From assembly GCA_031547885.1 (NCBI GenBank), contig JAVBRO010000005.1:62001-126000 (forward strand): a stretch of 64,000 nucleotides of DNA, given 5' to 3'. The translations under genes and the position numbers were made by a program. Positions within the stretch are counted from its first letter, which is position 1. Every line of letters starts with the position of its first letter. Origin of the DNA: UBA940 sp031547885 (GTDB taxonomy: Bacteria; Bacteroidota; Bacteroidia; Bacteroidales; Rikenellaceae). The notes beneath the pieces are model-generated. The model saw nothing but the letters and a program-made list of their open reading frames with translations, had not been told where the DNA came from and did no database searches. Positions 29,032 to 39,082 of the stretch are shown here, one piece after another.

Positions 29032-29060
29032 CAAATTTAGGATTAAATTTTTAAAAAACA
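29032..29060 (-). promoter_or_regulatory. Promoter of the lacI-type gene
   Basis: The minus strand reads TAAATTTG at 29039-29032, a perfect -7 box 19 bp upstream of the start, with an imperfect -33 (CTG for TTG) 19 bp further. The operator at 29098-29119 lies about 40 bp beyond. Confidence 0.5.
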
Positions 29061-29072
29061 GGCATCATGCTA

Positions 29073-29101
29073 TTGGAATTGTAAATTATTGTTTATATTT
29101 G
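29073..29101 (+). promoter_or_regulatory. Promoter of the ribose-utilisation operon
   Basis: TTG at 29073-29075, an 18-bp spacer and TATATTTG at 29094-29101. The operator begins at the fifth base of the -7 box, exactly as at 25076-25083. Confidence 0.75.
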
Positions 29102-29119
29102 CACAAACGATTGCGCAAA
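29098..29119. promoter_or_regulatory. LacI-family operator
   Basis: Palindrome with halves TTTGCACAAAC and GATTGCGCAAA around a central CG. It differs from the 25080-25101 site at two positions only. It lies 34 bp upstream of the ribokinase ATG and overlaps the promoter. Confidence 0.8.
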
Positions 29120-29153
29120 AACAGTCATTCATAAACCTAAAACTTAATCTGAT

Positions 29154-30098
29154 ATGGAGGGGAAGAGCATTGTTGTTATAGGTAGCAGCAATACCGATAT
29201 GACAATAAAGGCCGAGTCGCTGCCGAAACCCGGTGAAACGGTGATCGGAGGGGTCTTTTATATGTCGCAGGGCGGAAAGGGAGCCAATCAGGCCGTGGCC
29301 GCCGCGCGTCTCGGGGGGAAAGTCACTTTTATATGCAAGGTCGGCAGCGACCAGTTCGGCGACCAGTCTCTCGATTGCTACGATCAAGAGGGAATCGATA
29401 CCTCGCTTGTCAGCAGGTGCGACGGCGTTGCATCGGGCGTGGCTCTTATCACAGTCGACAGCAACGCCGAGAACTGCATAGTCGTCGCTTCGGGGGCGAA
29501 CGCCTGCCTCTCTGAAGATGATATTATCAAAGCCCGCGCGGAGATAGGACGTGCCGGACTTGTGCTTATGCAGATGGAAACTCCGGTGGAAACTATCGGC
29601 TTCGTGACCGAAATTGCCGCGGCAGCCGGAGTCAGGGTAATACTGAACCCTGCCCCTGCCATGGATATTCCCGACCGTCTGCTGAAGATGCTCTATATAA
29701 TAACCCCCAACAAGACCGAAGCCGGGATGCTTTCGGGCGTGGAAGTGGTCGATTGGGAAAGCGCCTGCCGGGCGGCGGATGTCATTGCGGGCCGGGGTGT
29801 TCCGGTGGTCATCATAACCCTTGGGGCGCAGGGCGCGCTGGTCAGGGATGGCGGATCGTACCACAGGGTCGAGGCCGAAAAGGTCGAGGCTGTGGATACG
29901 ACCGGGGCCGGCGACACGTTCAGCGGGGCGCTGTGCGTCGCGCTGTCGGAAGGCGCATCGATCCTCGACGCCGTCAGGTTTGCCTGTAAAGCGTCGGCGA
30001 TAAGCGTTACGCGCATGGGGGCCCAGACCTCGATACCCACGAGGGACGAAGTAGACGCCGCCTATAATTTGAATACGGAAAAAATACTTAAATACTAA
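29154..30098 (+). CDS. rbsK: Ribokinase
   Basis: 314 aa PfkB kinase. GSSNTDMTIKAESLPKPGET and GGKGANQAVAAARLGG (residues 40-55) are the ribokinase-type N-terminal signature, and AVDTTGAGDTFSGAL holds the catalytic D254. It converts ribose plus ATP to ribose-5-phosphate in the cytoplasm. It is first gene of an operon with a sugar permease, SusC/D, a glycosidase and a nucleoside hydrolase, corresponding to rusK of the Bacteroides ribose-utilisation system. Transcription starts from the LacI-controlled promoter. Confidence 0.92.
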   Translation: MEGKSIVVIGSSNTDMTIKAESLPKPGETVIGGVFYMSQGGKGANQAVAAARLGGKVTFICKVGSDQFGDQSLDCYDQEGIDTSLVSRCDGVASGVALITVDSNAENCIVVASGANACLSEDDIIKARAEIGRAGLVLMQMETPVETIGFVTEIAAAAGVRVILNPAPAMDIPDRLLKMLYIITPNKTEAGMLSGVEVVDWESACRAADVIAGRGVPVVIITLGAQGALVRDGGSYHRVEAEKVEAVDTTGAGDTFSGALCVALSEGASILDAVRFACKASAISVTRMGAQTSIPTRDEVDAAYNLNTEKILKY

Positions 30099-30118
30099 CC
30101 TTAAATCCAGCCTGAAAA

Positions 30119-31120
30119 ATGTTTATTGTCAACAGCTATCCATTGGCCGTTATCTTCTGTGTGGTAACGATGCTGTGCTGGGGGTCCTGGGGCAACACCC
30201 AGAAACTTGCCGGCAAAACCTGGCGTTACGAACTGTTCTATTGGGATTATGTCATCGGAATCCTCATCTTCTCGCTGATATCGGCATTCACCCTCGGGAG
30301 TATCGGCTCCGAGGGCCGCAGCTTTATACCCGACCTCATGCAGGCCGAATGGAAAAACATCGGCAGCGCATTCCTCGGCGGCGTGATCTTCAACGCCGCG
30401 AACATCCTTCTGTCGGCGGCCATCTCGATCGCCGGGATGTCGGTCGCTTTTCCCGTCGGGATAGGCCTGGCGCTGGTGCTGGGTGTTATAATCAACTATA
30501 TAGGCCAGCAGAGCGGCAATCCCGTTCTGCTTTTCGCCGGTGTCTGCCTTGTGACCGTCGCCATAGTCCTCAATGCGCTGGCTTACAGGAAAAAAACGAA
30601 GGGCTCGCAGAAGGTTTCGTCGCGAGGCATAGTCATATCTCTGATCGCGGGGGTGCTGATGTCGTTCTTCTACCGCTTTGTCGCGGGTTCGATGGACCTG
30701 GGGAACTTCGCGCAGCCTGCCGCCGGTAAAATGACCCCCTATACCGCCATGTTCATCTTTGCATGCGGGATCTTCCTCAGCAACTTCATCTTCAACACCA
30801 TCGTGATGCGTAAGCCTTTCGAGGGCGAACCCGTGAAGTATAAAGAGTATTTCAAGGGTAAATTCAAGATACATATGGTGGGGGTGCTGGGCGGCCTGAT
30901 CTGGGGCCTGGGCAACGCCTTCAACCTGATAGCCGCCGGGAAAGCCGGTGCTGCGATATCCTACGGCCTCGGGCAGGGGGCGACCCTCGTTTCCGCTTTC
31001 TGGGGCGTTTTCATCTGGAAAGAGTTCGCCGGCTCGCCGAAAGGCACGAACCGCTACCTGGCAGCCATGTTCGTATTCTTCATTATCGGGCTGGGACTGA
31101 TAATCACAGCCGGGGTTTAA
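30119..31120 (+). CDS. GRP/RhaT-type sugar permease (ribose transporter, RusT-like)
   Basis: 333 aa with about ten hydrophobic helices in DMT-superfamily style: an N-terminal WGSWGNTQKLAGKTWR loop, AGMSVAFPVGIGLALVLG, and C-terminal GLIWGLGNAFNLIAAGKAG. The arrangement fits glucose/ribose or rhamnose porters. Lying 20 bp after ribokinase and 33 bp before susC, it most likely carries ribose across the inner membrane, like RusT in Bacteroides rus loci. Confidence 0.85.
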   Translation: MFIVNSYPLAVIFCVVTMLCWGSWGNTQKLAGKTWRYELFYWDYVIGILIFSLISAFTLGSIGSEGRSFIPDLMQAEWKNIGSAFLGGVIFNAANILLSAAISIAGMSVAFPVGIGLALVLGVIINYIGQQSGNPVLLFAGVCLVTVAIVLNALAYRKKTKGSQKVSSRGIVISLIAGVLMSFFYRFVAGSMDLGNFAQPAAGKMTPYTAMFIFACGIFLSNFIFNTIVMRKPFEGEPVKYKEYFKGKFKIHMVGVLGGLIWGLGNAFNLIAAGKAGAAISYGLGQGATLVSAFWGVFIWKEFAGSPKGTNRYLAAMFVFFIIGLGLIITAGV

Positions 31121-31153
31121 AATGAATTTTGGAACTTACTAATCAGCTATAAA

Positions 31154-34100
31154 ATGGAAAATAATTTTCACCAAACCAAAGCCTTATCGCGCTGCCGCAG
31201 GCGGTTGACGCTGGCGCTCGTGTTCCTTTTGGCGGGAACCCTCGGCGCGGCGGCGCAGAACCGGGTATCCGGCGTTGTAAGGGACGGCGCCACGGGCGAT
31301 GCTTTGCCCGGAGCGGTCATAATGAACACTTCCAACCGCACCCAGTTCGCAACGACGGACGACAAAGGGGCGTTCTCGATAGACGTTCCGGAAAACACGC
31401 TTCTCGAATTCGGCCTGCTCGGATACGAGAGCAAAACGGTTAATGTCGGTTCACGGACCGTGCTCGACGTGACGCTCGAAAGCGGCAGCCAGGTTCTGGA
31501 CGACGTGGTAATAGTCGGGTTCGCCCAGCAGAAAAGGGCCAACCTGACCGGTGCGGTGAGCACGGTCAGCTCCAAGGAACTGGAATCCAGACCTGTCAGC
31601 AACGCTATCATTGCACTACAGGGGCAGGTGCCGGGCCTCAACATCACCCGCAACAACGGCCAGCTCTACGGCAGCACTACCAATGTGGATGTCCGCGGCC
31701 TTGCGACCATCGGCCAGGGTTCTTCCGGCGGCGCGCTGATTCTGATCGACGGCATTGAGGGCGATATGCGCACGCTCAACCCTCAGGACATCGACAACAT
31801 ATCGGTCCTCAAAGATGCGGCGGCTTCGTCGATCTACGGGTCGAGGGCTCCGTTCGGCGTTATCCTCATCACGACGAAGAAAGGGGTCCAGGGCAAGCCT
31901 AAGGTCAATTACAACTTCAACTACCGCCTCAGCCAGCCGATCAACATGCCGCAGATGGCCGACTCCTATTCGTGGGCGCTCTATTTCAACGACGCGGCGC
32001 ACAACGACGGATACGGCGACGACATCGGTCCCGAACGTCTGCAGCGCATCAAGGACTACATGGAAGGGAAGATATCCTACAACACCATTCCCGTCGGCAA
32101 CCAGTGGGGCACGGCCTACACCGAGGGTAACGACAATGTCGACTACTATGACGTTTTCTATAAGGACATCACCTCGTCGCAGGAGCACAACATCAGCCTG
32201 AGCGGCGCGACCGACCGCATAAACTATTTCGTGTCGGGCAACTACATGAACGAAAAAGGGGTGCTGAACTGGGACCTCGACGGAATGAAGCGCTACAACA
32301 TGTTCGGCAAACTCGAAGCGAAAGTGTACGACTTTGTGACAATCCGCTACAGCAGCCGCTACATCCGCGAGGATTACCACCAGCCGCGCGTAATGGACAA
32401 TGACCGCTTCCAGCTCTTCGGCCAGTACCTGTGGCCGGTGGGCCCGCTCTACGATCCCAACGGCATACTGTTCAACGACAACGTGCTGCAGTTCCGCTAC
32501 GGCGGCCAGATGAAACTGTCGAACACCACGTTCACCCAGCAGTTTGGTACAACCATTGAACCCGTCAAAGGCTGGCGCATCGTCGGTGATTTCAACTACC
32601 GCTACCTCTCCTATTTCAACAACATAACCACCAAGACGGTCCACCAGACCTGCATCGACGGCGTGACGCCTGGCAGCCAGTGGGACGACCAGTCGGGGGT
32701 TGCCGAGAATGCCGGGCGTACAGACTTCATCAATGCCAACGCCTACACCGATTACGAGTTTACTGTTGCCAACAATCATAATTTCAAGGTCATGGGCGGT
32801 TTTCAGACCGAAATTTATAGATACCGCGACATATACGCCCAGAAAGTGGGATTGATCGTGCCCGATATCGCAACAATTAACACGGCGTCAGGACTGTTCA
32901 AGGGCGAACAGGTTCCGCCGGTGGTCGGCGGAGGATACCAGAACTGGCAGACCGCCGGTTTCTTCGGCCGCCTCAACTACGACTACAAGGGCACCTACCT
33001 GCTCGAAGCCAACTTCCGCTACGACGGTTCATCGCGTTTCAGGCGCGACAAACGCTGGGGATTCTTCCCATCGGTGTCGCTGGGTTACAACATCGCCAAC
33101 GAAGCCTATTTCGAACCGGCAAGGAAGTATGTGGATATGCTCAAACTGCGCGGATCGTACGGCTCGCTGGGCAACCAGAACACCACGTCTTATTATCCGA
33201 CTTATTCCGCCATGGGATTTGCAAACTCGCAGGGAACATGGCTGATCGACGGGCAGAAACAGAATATCGCATGGCCGCCGTCGCTCATCAGCGCCGACCT
33301 CACGTGGGAAGAGATACGCTCGTGGAACGTCGGGCTCGACTTTGCAATGCTGAAGGGCAGGCTCACCGGTTCTTTCGACTATTTCGTGCGCCAGACGCTG
33401 AATATGGTGGGCCCGGCCGATGAAATGCCGGTAATACTCGGAACAGCCGTTCCGTACACCAACAACACAGACCTCAAGACACGCGGTTTCGAGGTCGAAG
33501 TGGCGTGGCGCGACAGGGTTTTCAACAACAAGTTCACCTATGGCGTGAGATTCGTCTTCTCTGACTCTCAGGGCGAAATCACGCGCTATTCGAACCCGTC
33601 CAGGACCCTTTCCAAGTATTATAACGGGAAGAAATGGGGCGAGATCTGGGGCTACACCTCACTTGGCATTGCCCGCACCGACGAAGAGATGGAACGCCAC
33701 CTCGCTTCGATGCCCAACGGCGGCCAGAGCCAGCTCGGTTCCGACTGGATAGCCGGCGATATCATGTTCAAGGACAGGGACGGCGACGGCAAGATCAGTT
33801 CGGGGGCATACACCATCGACGACCACGGCGACCTGAGCGTGATCGGCAACACCACCCCGCGCTACAACTACGGTATCGACCTGACCGGCGAATGGAAGGG
33901 CATCGACTTCAGGGTCTTCTTCCAGGGTGTCGGCAAGCGCGATTACTACCAGGGCAGCAAGTATTTCTTCGGCGCCAGGGGTTGGAGCAAATGGGGTACG
34001 ATGGTGCTGACAGACCACCTCGACTATTTCCGCGACGACCCGAGCCACCCGAAAGGTGTCAATACCAACAGCTACTATCCGCGTCCCTATTTCGACACGG

Positions 34101-34366
34101 GCAAGAACTACCAGACACAGACCCTCTACCTGCAGAACGCATCTTACCTGCGCGTCAAGAACATCCAGATCGGCTACACCCTGCCGGTAAGCATCACCCA
34201 GAAATTCGGGGTGTCCAACCTGAGGGTGTACCTGTCGGGCGAGAACCTCTTTACCATCACCGGCATGACGCCGCTGTTCGATCCCGAAACCATCGGCTCG
34301 AACGACCAGGGCAACGTCTATCCGTTGACCAAGGTATACTCGGTAGGTTTAAGTGTAACTTTCTAA
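31154..34366 (+). CDS. SusC/RagA-family TonB-dependent transporter (RusC-like)
   Basis: 1070 aa. Signal peptide up to AAAQ near residue 35, a carboxypeptidase-like regulatory domain (VSGVVRDGATGDALPGAVI, residues 38-115), TonB plug with the SusC signature SSIYGSRAPFGVILITTKKG, then a beta-barrel ending in KVYSVGLSVTF with the terminal Phe expected for BAM insertion. Outer-membrane import of an oligosaccharide or nucleoside, energised by TonB. It forms a pair with SusD 11 bp downstream. Confidence 0.95.
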   Translation: MENNFHQTKALSRCRRRLTLALVFLLAGTLGAAAQNRVSGVVRDGATGDALPGAVIMNTSNRTQFATTDDKGAFSIDVPENTLLEFGLLGYESKTVNVGSRTVLDVTLESGSQVLDDVVIVGFAQQKRANLTGAVSTVSSKELESRPVSNAIIALQGQVPGLNITRNNGQLYGSTTNVDVRGLATIGQGSSGGALILIDGIEGDMRTLNPQDIDNISVLKDAAASSIYGSRAPFGVILITTKKGVQGKPKVNYNFNYRLSQPINMPQMADSYSWALYFNDAAHNDGYGDDIGPERLQRIKDYMEGKISYNTIPVGNQWGTAYTEGNDNVDYYDVFYKDITSSQEHNISLSGATDRINYFVSGNYMNEKGVLNWDLDGMKRYNMFGKLEAKVYDFVTIRYSSRYIREDYHQPRVMDNDRFQLFGQYLWPVGPLYDPNGILFNDNVLQFRYGGQMKLSNTTFTQQFGTTIEPVKGWRIVGDFNYRYLSYFNNITTKTVHQTCIDGVTPGSQWDDQSGVAENAGRTDFINANAYTDYEFTVANNHNFKVMGGFQTEIYRYRDIYAQKVGLIVPDIATINTASGLFKGEQVPPVVGGGYQNWQTAGFFGRLNYDYKGTYLLEANFRYDGSSRFRRDKRWGFFPSVSLGYNIANEAYFEPARKYVDMLKLRGSYGSLGNQNTTSYYPTYSAMGFANSQGTWLIDGQKQNIAWPPSLISADLTWEEIRSWNVGLDFAMLKGRLTGSFDYFVRQTLNMVGPADEMPVILGTAVPYTNNTDLKTRGFEVEVAWRDRVFNNKFTYGVRFVFSDSQGEITRYSNPSRTLSKYYNGKKWGEIWGYTSLGIARTDEEMERHLASMPNGGQSQLGSDWIAGDIMFKDRDGDGKISSGAYTIDDHGDLSVIGNTTPRYNYGIDLTGEWKGIDFRVFFQGVGKRDYYQGSKYFFGARGWSKWGTMVLTDHLDYFRDDPSHPKGVNTNSYYPRPYFDTGKNYQTQTLYLQNASYLRVKNIQIGYTLPVSITQKFGVSNLRVYLSGENLFTITGMTPLFDPETIGSNDQGNVYPLTKVYSVGLSVTF

Positions 34367-34377
34367 CAACTGCGACT

Positions 34378-36360
34378 ATGAACACTGTAAAAAAATATCT
34401 GGGAATAAGCGCCTTATGCGCCATGGTTTTGTCCGCGGCGGGGTGCAACAACTTTCTCGACCAGGAGCCGCCTTCGCAGCTCTCTCCCGACCAGTACCTG
34501 ACCACCGAAGAGAACCTCGCGTCGTATGCGACGGACCTTTACAACACTTTTGCCGTGCACCAGGAGACGAGCTGGGGACGCTGGCTCGATGACGTGCATA
34601 CCGACAATATGGCATCCATCAACCCGAGCGACGCTTACGCTCCCGGTTACTGGAGGGTCGGACAGACCGGCGGATCGTATGATTTCACCATTATATTCAG
34701 GTGCAACTACTTCCTCGATTTCGTGATCCCGCTTCAGGAGGCAGGCACGATCACAGGCCAGTCGGCCAACATCGACCACTACATCGGCGAGGCCTATTTT
34801 TTCCGCGCCAAGGAGTATTTCAACAAACTGAAAGCCCTGGGCGACTTCCCCATAGTGGAACATGTGCTGCCCGACGACCTCGAGATCCTGACCGCCAACA
34901 GCAAAAGGGCCCCGTGCAACGAGGTGGCGAGATTCATACTGGCCGATCTCGACAAAGCGATCGCCCTGATGAAGACCACGCCCCCGGCAGGCGGCACCAA
35001 CAGGCTCAACAAGGATTGCGCACACCTGCTCAAATCTCGCGTAGCGCTCTATGCCGGAACATGGCTCAAATACTTCAAGGGTACGGCATACGTTCCCAAC
35101 GGCCCGGGATGGCCCGGCAAGGATAAGGATTACACCAAAGATTACCAGTATCCGCTGGGCGACATCGACTCCGAGATAGCCTATTTCCTGGGTATCTGCA
35201 TGGAAGAGTCCAAAGTGATCGCCGACAAATACGCTCTGACCACCAACACCGGTATTTTCCAGGAGAGCGCGGTCGCTGCGGCGAATCCCTATTTCGATAT
35301 GTTCGGCGCGGTCGATATGAGCACCTATCCCGAGGTGCTGCTGTGGAAACAGTACAATCAGTCTATGGGTGTCCTGAATTCGGTAGTCGAATTCGCCTCG
35401 GCCGCGAACCAGGGTTACGGAACGACAAAGAGCATGATCGACGCATTCGTAATGAGCGGCGGCCTGCCCATCTACGACGCCGGTTCGGGCTATGCCGGCG
35501 ACGCCGACATAACCAAGATCACTCAGGGCAGGGATTCGCGCGCCGAGATATTCTTCAAGAAGCCCGGCAACAGGAACCTGCACTCCGAGGCAGGTCCCGA
35601 ATCTTACGAGGTCGAACCCTATCCGAACGTGATAAACTCCACGGCGTCGATGAAATACACGACCGGGCTGACGATCCGCAAGGGTCTGAATTTCAAGGGC
35701 AGCTACTCCGTCCGCAACCGCAGCGAAGTGGGCTGCATTATCTTCCGCGCCGTAGAAGCATATCTGAACTACATGGAAGCCTGTTACGAAAAGAACGGAT
35801 CGCTGGACACCGACGCGCAAAAATACTGGAACGCTGTACGCAACCGTGCAAAAGTCGGCGATTACAATACTACGATCGCCGCGACCGACGTTTCTAAAGA
35901 GGCCGTGACCGACTGGGGTGCATACTCCGCCGGATCGCTGGTCGACGCTACGCTGTTCAACATTCGTCGCGAAAGAAGGTGCGAACTGATGGCCGAAGGT
36001 TTCCGCTGGTCCGACCTGCACCGCTGGCGCTCGCTCGACCAGATGATCACCACGCCGTACCATGTGCTGGGCGTCAACCTGTGGGGCGGGCTGTCGACAA
36101 ATCCCGACTTCATCGCCCGCAACCCGGGAGGACTCATCGAAAACGAGAACGTCTCTCCCAGCGCATTCAGCACATACCTTGCGCCCTACCACATCATCAC
36201 CAACAACAGGGCGTACAACGGCTACAGCTGGAATATGGCACACTACCTCGATCCGATCGCCGTGCAGCACTTCCTGATCACGGGCGGCGGCAACGCCGCG
36301 GACTCGCCGCTGTACCAGAATCCGGGATGGCCGCTGACGGCCGGTGAAGGGCCCAGATAA
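34378..36360 (+). CDS. SusD/RagB-family nutrient-binding lipoprotein (RusD-like)
   Basis: 660 aa from the ATG at 34378; the frame is open much further upstream inside susC, but this ATG begins a lipoprotein signal peptide (LSAAGC, Cys23) and NNFLDQEPPSQLS, the usual SusD N-terminus. The C-terminal half has the RagB/SusD helical pattern with VRNRAKVGDYN and RRERRCELMAEGFRWSDLHRW. It covers the SusC barrel and captures ligand at the cell surface. It is longer than the typical 500-600 residues. Confidence 0.94.
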   Translation: MNTVKKYLGISALCAMVLSAAGCNNFLDQEPPSQLSPDQYLTTEENLASYATDLYNTFAVHQETSWGRWLDDVHTDNMASINPSDAYAPGYWRVGQTGGSYDFTIIFRCNYFLDFVIPLQEAGTITGQSANIDHYIGEAYFFRAKEYFNKLKALGDFPIVEHVLPDDLEILTANSKRAPCNEVARFILADLDKAIALMKTTPPAGGTNRLNKDCAHLLKSRVALYAGTWLKYFKGTAYVPNGPGWPGKDKDYTKDYQYPLGDIDSEIAYFLGICMEESKVIADKYALTTNTGIFQESAVAAANPYFDMFGAVDMSTYPEVLLWKQYNQSMGVLNSVVEFASAANQGYGTTKSMIDAFVMSGGLPIYDAGSGYAGDADITKITQGRDSRAEIFFKKPGNRNLHSEAGPESYEVEPYPNVINSTASMKYTTGLTIRKGLNFKGSYSVRNRSEVGCIIFRAVEAYLNYMEACYEKNGSLDTDAQKYWNAVRNRAKVGDYNTTIAATDVSKEAVTDWGAYSAGSLVDATLFNIRRERRCELMAEGFRWSDLHRWRSLDQMITTPYHVLGVNLWGGLSTNPDFIARNPGGLIENENVSPSAFSTYLAPYHIITNNRAYNGYSWNMAHYLDPIAVQHFLITGGGNAADSPLYQNPGWPLTAGEGPR

Positions 36361-36381
36361 TGTTCAAAGGATGAAAACGTT

Positions 36382-37857
36382 ATGAAAAAACTCTTTTATT
36401 TACTCTGCTCCGGCCTCGTCATGATGACCTCGTGCACTTCGTGCGAGGGAGGGAACGAAGATCCGCCTGCGCCGGTAACGCCGCTGCGGCACCTGCTGGT
36501 ACAGGACAAACCGTTCCTGATGCTGGGCGCCCAGCTGCGCACCGACTTCTTCCTGGCGCTGGACGGCAGGACGCCGGAGGAACTGGACCCCTATTTCGAA
36601 CTTGCGGCCGGCATGAACCTGATGGTCGTGCAGGTGCCCGTAAGCTGGCGCGACGTCGAGCCGAAGAAGGACCAGTACACCGGCTCGCTCGTCGAAAAGC
36701 TGATCGAACTGAGCGAACGGCACGGACTGAAGCTGGAGCTGTTGTGGTTCGGCAGCTACATGTGCGGGTATTCGGTCGAGGGCTACATTCCCGATTATGT
36801 GGTGAATGCCACAGCGACCTATCCGGAACTGAAACCCAGTGCGGATTTCAACGGATGGCTCGGCAAGCACTACTACCTGAAGCCTAACACCCCGGCGCTT
36901 GTCGACAGGGAGAAAAAGGCTATCGCCCACATGATGACCGTGATCGACAACTACGACAAGGCGGGCGGCGGCAAACACACCGTCATAGGCATACAGGTCG
37001 AGAACGAACCCGACATGCTTGCAACCCGCCACAACGCCGCCCACGGCTATTCGCCCGAGCAGTTGTGGCCCGACCTGATCGACATGCTCGACCAGTTGGG
37101 GCAGGTGGTGAAAAACTCGTCGTATGACTGCTACACGCGCGTAAACCTCACCACCACGTATGACAATTACCTGAGAAAAAGTTCGTCGATAGTGGCTACG
37201 AAAGGTATCGACTACGTCGGTCTGGATCCGTATGAGAACACCATTTCGGGGATCGAGGCCAAACTGAACGGTCTCCGCTGGATCGACGGCAACTATGCCC
37301 ACATCGCCGAGAACGGCGGAGAGTATGCCAACAACGACATACTTATGCTGAAAGCTGTGACGATGGGGTGCGGATACGAGATCTTCGAAGTGGTCACCAC
37401 GCCGCACGAATACCTGGTCGACTGGACGCTACGCGGGGTGTATAACCCGGATTTCACGCCCAAGCCGCACACGCAGCAGATAGTGGACGCCTTTAAGATA
37501 TTCAAAGGCGCATGGGTGGATATCGCCGAAGCCCCGGTCAAGGATATCGTAGGTTTCAATATTTCGCAGAACGACGGTGCCCAGACCCTGGGTGAGAAGA
37601 AAAGCGCCTCAAACGCATCGATCTCATGGAATACCGTATCCCGCGGCGTCGCCTTTGCCGTGGAGTGCAGCGGTTATATAACAGCGGCATCGACGAAAGC
37701 CGACAATATGACATTCGGGAACGTGACTGTCACAGGGGCCGAAAAAGGGCATTACGGCATGGACCGGAAATGGGTGGCGGAAGGCGCCGTAACCCTCACG
37801 GACAACAGGCTCACGATGGAACCCGGTGCCGTTTACCGTATAAAAATACAAAACTAA
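36382..37857 (+). CDS. Glycoside hydrolase-like lipoprotein (GH-A, RusGH-like)
   Basis: 491 aa with a lipobox in MMTSCTSC (Cys18). It is paralogous to the 25156 gene: DKPFLMLGAQLRTD, MVVQVPVSWRDVEP, LLWFGSYMCG, GIQVENEPD with E209 as acid/base, and HIAENGG with E310 as candidate nucleophile. A beta-rich tail follows. It lies directly after susD, where enzymes acting on the imported glycan are normally encoded. Specificity is unknown. Confidence 0.82.
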   Translation: MKKLFYLLCSGLVMMTSCTSCEGGNEDPPAPVTPLRHLLVQDKPFLMLGAQLRTDFFLALDGRTPEELDPYFELAAGMNLMVVQVPVSWRDVEPKKDQYTGSLVEKLIELSERHGLKLELLWFGSYMCGYSVEGYIPDYVVNATATYPELKPSADFNGWLGKHYYLKPNTPALVDREKKAIAHMMTVIDNYDKAGGGKHTVIGIQVENEPDMLATRHNAAHGYSPEQLWPDLIDMLDQLGQVVKNSSYDCYTRVNLTTTYDNYLRKSSSIVATKGIDYVGLDPYENTISGIEAKLNGLRWIDGNYAHIAENGGEYANNDILMLKAVTMGCGYEIFEVVTTPHEYLVDWTLRGVYNPDFTPKPHTQQIVDAFKIFKGAWVDIAEAPVKDIVGFNISQNDGAQTLGEKKSASNASISWNTVSRGVAFAVECSGYITAASTKADNMTFGNVTVTGAEKGHYGMDRKWVAEGAVTLTDNRLTMEPGAVYRIKIQN

Positions 37858-37864
37858 AACCGTT

Positions 37865-39067
37865 ATGAAAAAAATATTAGGATACATTTTGGCATCGTCC
37901 GCTGTCATGGCAATGTGGGGGTGCGAGAACGAAGCGGCGTATCTCACTCCGGAGAAGGAGACTCTGGAATTCCCCTGCGAGGGAGGTACGTTCACCATGA
38001 CCGTGAAGAGCAACGAGCCCTCGAAGTCGGTCATCACCTACAACGGCACCGAATCGGGGTGGATATTTATGCTCCCTTCGGCGCTCTACGGCGACGGCAT
38101 CCTCGAATTCCGCGTCAAATCCTATACCAACATATGGGATGACCGCACCGCGACCCTTACTATCACGGCCGGAGACGTAGTCCGCGAAGTGAGCCTCGTG
38201 CAGCTTTCCAAACCTGCGCTCAAGCTTTCGACCGATGATATATGGACTACCGGCGAAGAGCACAGCATCTCGGTTACGGTCGAGAGCAAGGAGGAATGGA
38301 ACGCCACGATCAACCCGGAAGTGGCCTCATGGTGTACCCTTAGCGACGCGTCGGGCGAAGGCATAGGCGCTTTCAAGATCAACGTCAAGGCCATCGGTTC
38401 GGCTTTCGTCCGGACCGGAGCAACCGTGACGGTCAAGACGGCCACCCTGACGGATTACGTTACCGTGCAGCAGGTAGCGGGCGTGACGCTCAACGGCATC
38501 ATCTGGTCGCCTGTCAACGTTGGCGATCCAAATAAATTCGTCACGTCGCTCGACGCCACGGGACTGCTCTACCAGTTCAACTCCAAGGTAGGCTGGCCCA
38601 ACAGTTCGCCCAATCCGAGCGATGCTCCCGCAGGCTATCCGATAGGATGGACGGACCAGGGAGTGGATCACTGGCTGGATGAAAACAACCCTTGTCCCGA
38701 CGGCTGGCGTATCCCGACCAATGAAGAGATAAAAGCCGTCCTCAACCTCGGACTGGGATGGGTCGAACCGACTCAGACAGGATTCGTAAGACCGGGCACC
38801 ATAGTCGGGATATCCAAAGCCGAAACGGAACTGGCTACGGGAACAAACATGCGCGGCGGAGTATTCTGGCCGCAGGCAGGCTACCGCGGGAACGAGGACG
38901 GCAAACAGGTGCACTGGTGGGAAGCATGCATCACGAGCTGCACACGTCCGGGACAGAACTGGGACAGGTACTCATACTGGACTGATTTCAGCAGCAGTTG
39001 GGGAGAGATGATGTACACACCGAACCTCACGGCGATGCCGGTCAGGTGTGTGATCGATCCCGAATAA
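37865..39067 (+). CDS. BACON/FISUMP-type surface lipoprotein of the ribose locus
   Basis: 400 aa with lipobox AMWGC (Cys20). Two BACON-like domains (about residues 25-115 and 118-210; ESGWIFMLPSA, SWCTLSDASGEG) are followed by a FISUMP-like domain with PCPDGWRIPTNEEIKAVLNLG and a CVIDPE end. It lies 7 bp after the glycosidase. As a surface lipoprotein in a SusCD operon it is a candidate surface glycan-binding protein. Confidence 0.8.
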   Translation: MKKILGYILASSAVMAMWGCENEAAYLTPEKETLEFPCEGGTFTMTVKSNEPSKSVITYNGTESGWIFMLPSALYGDGILEFRVKSYTNIWDDRTATLTITAGDVVREVSLVQLSKPALKLSTDDIWTTGEEHSISVTVESKEEWNATINPEVASWCTLSDASGEGIGAFKINVKAIGSAFVRTGATVTVKTATLTDYVTVQQVAGVTLNGIIWSPVNVGDPNKFVTSLDATGLLYQFNSKVGWPNSSPNPSDAPAGYPIGWTDQGVDHWLDENNPCPDGWRIPTNEEIKAVLNLGLGWVEPTQTGFVRPGTIVGISKAETELATGTNMRGGVFWPQAGYRGNEDGKQVHWWEACITSCTRPGQNWDRYSYWTDFSSSWGEMMYTPNLTAMPVRCVIDPE

Positions 39068-39082
39068 AATATCGAAAATCGT

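Noticed and set aside
31616..32779. 387-codon antisense frame within susC
   Set aside because: It is antisense to the well-supported SusC gene, rich in Val/Arg and without any motif.
33634..34377. Upstream extension of the SusD open frame
   Set aside because: It runs through susC in another frame with Arg/Pro-rich low-complexity translation; the lipoprotein start at 34378 is clear.
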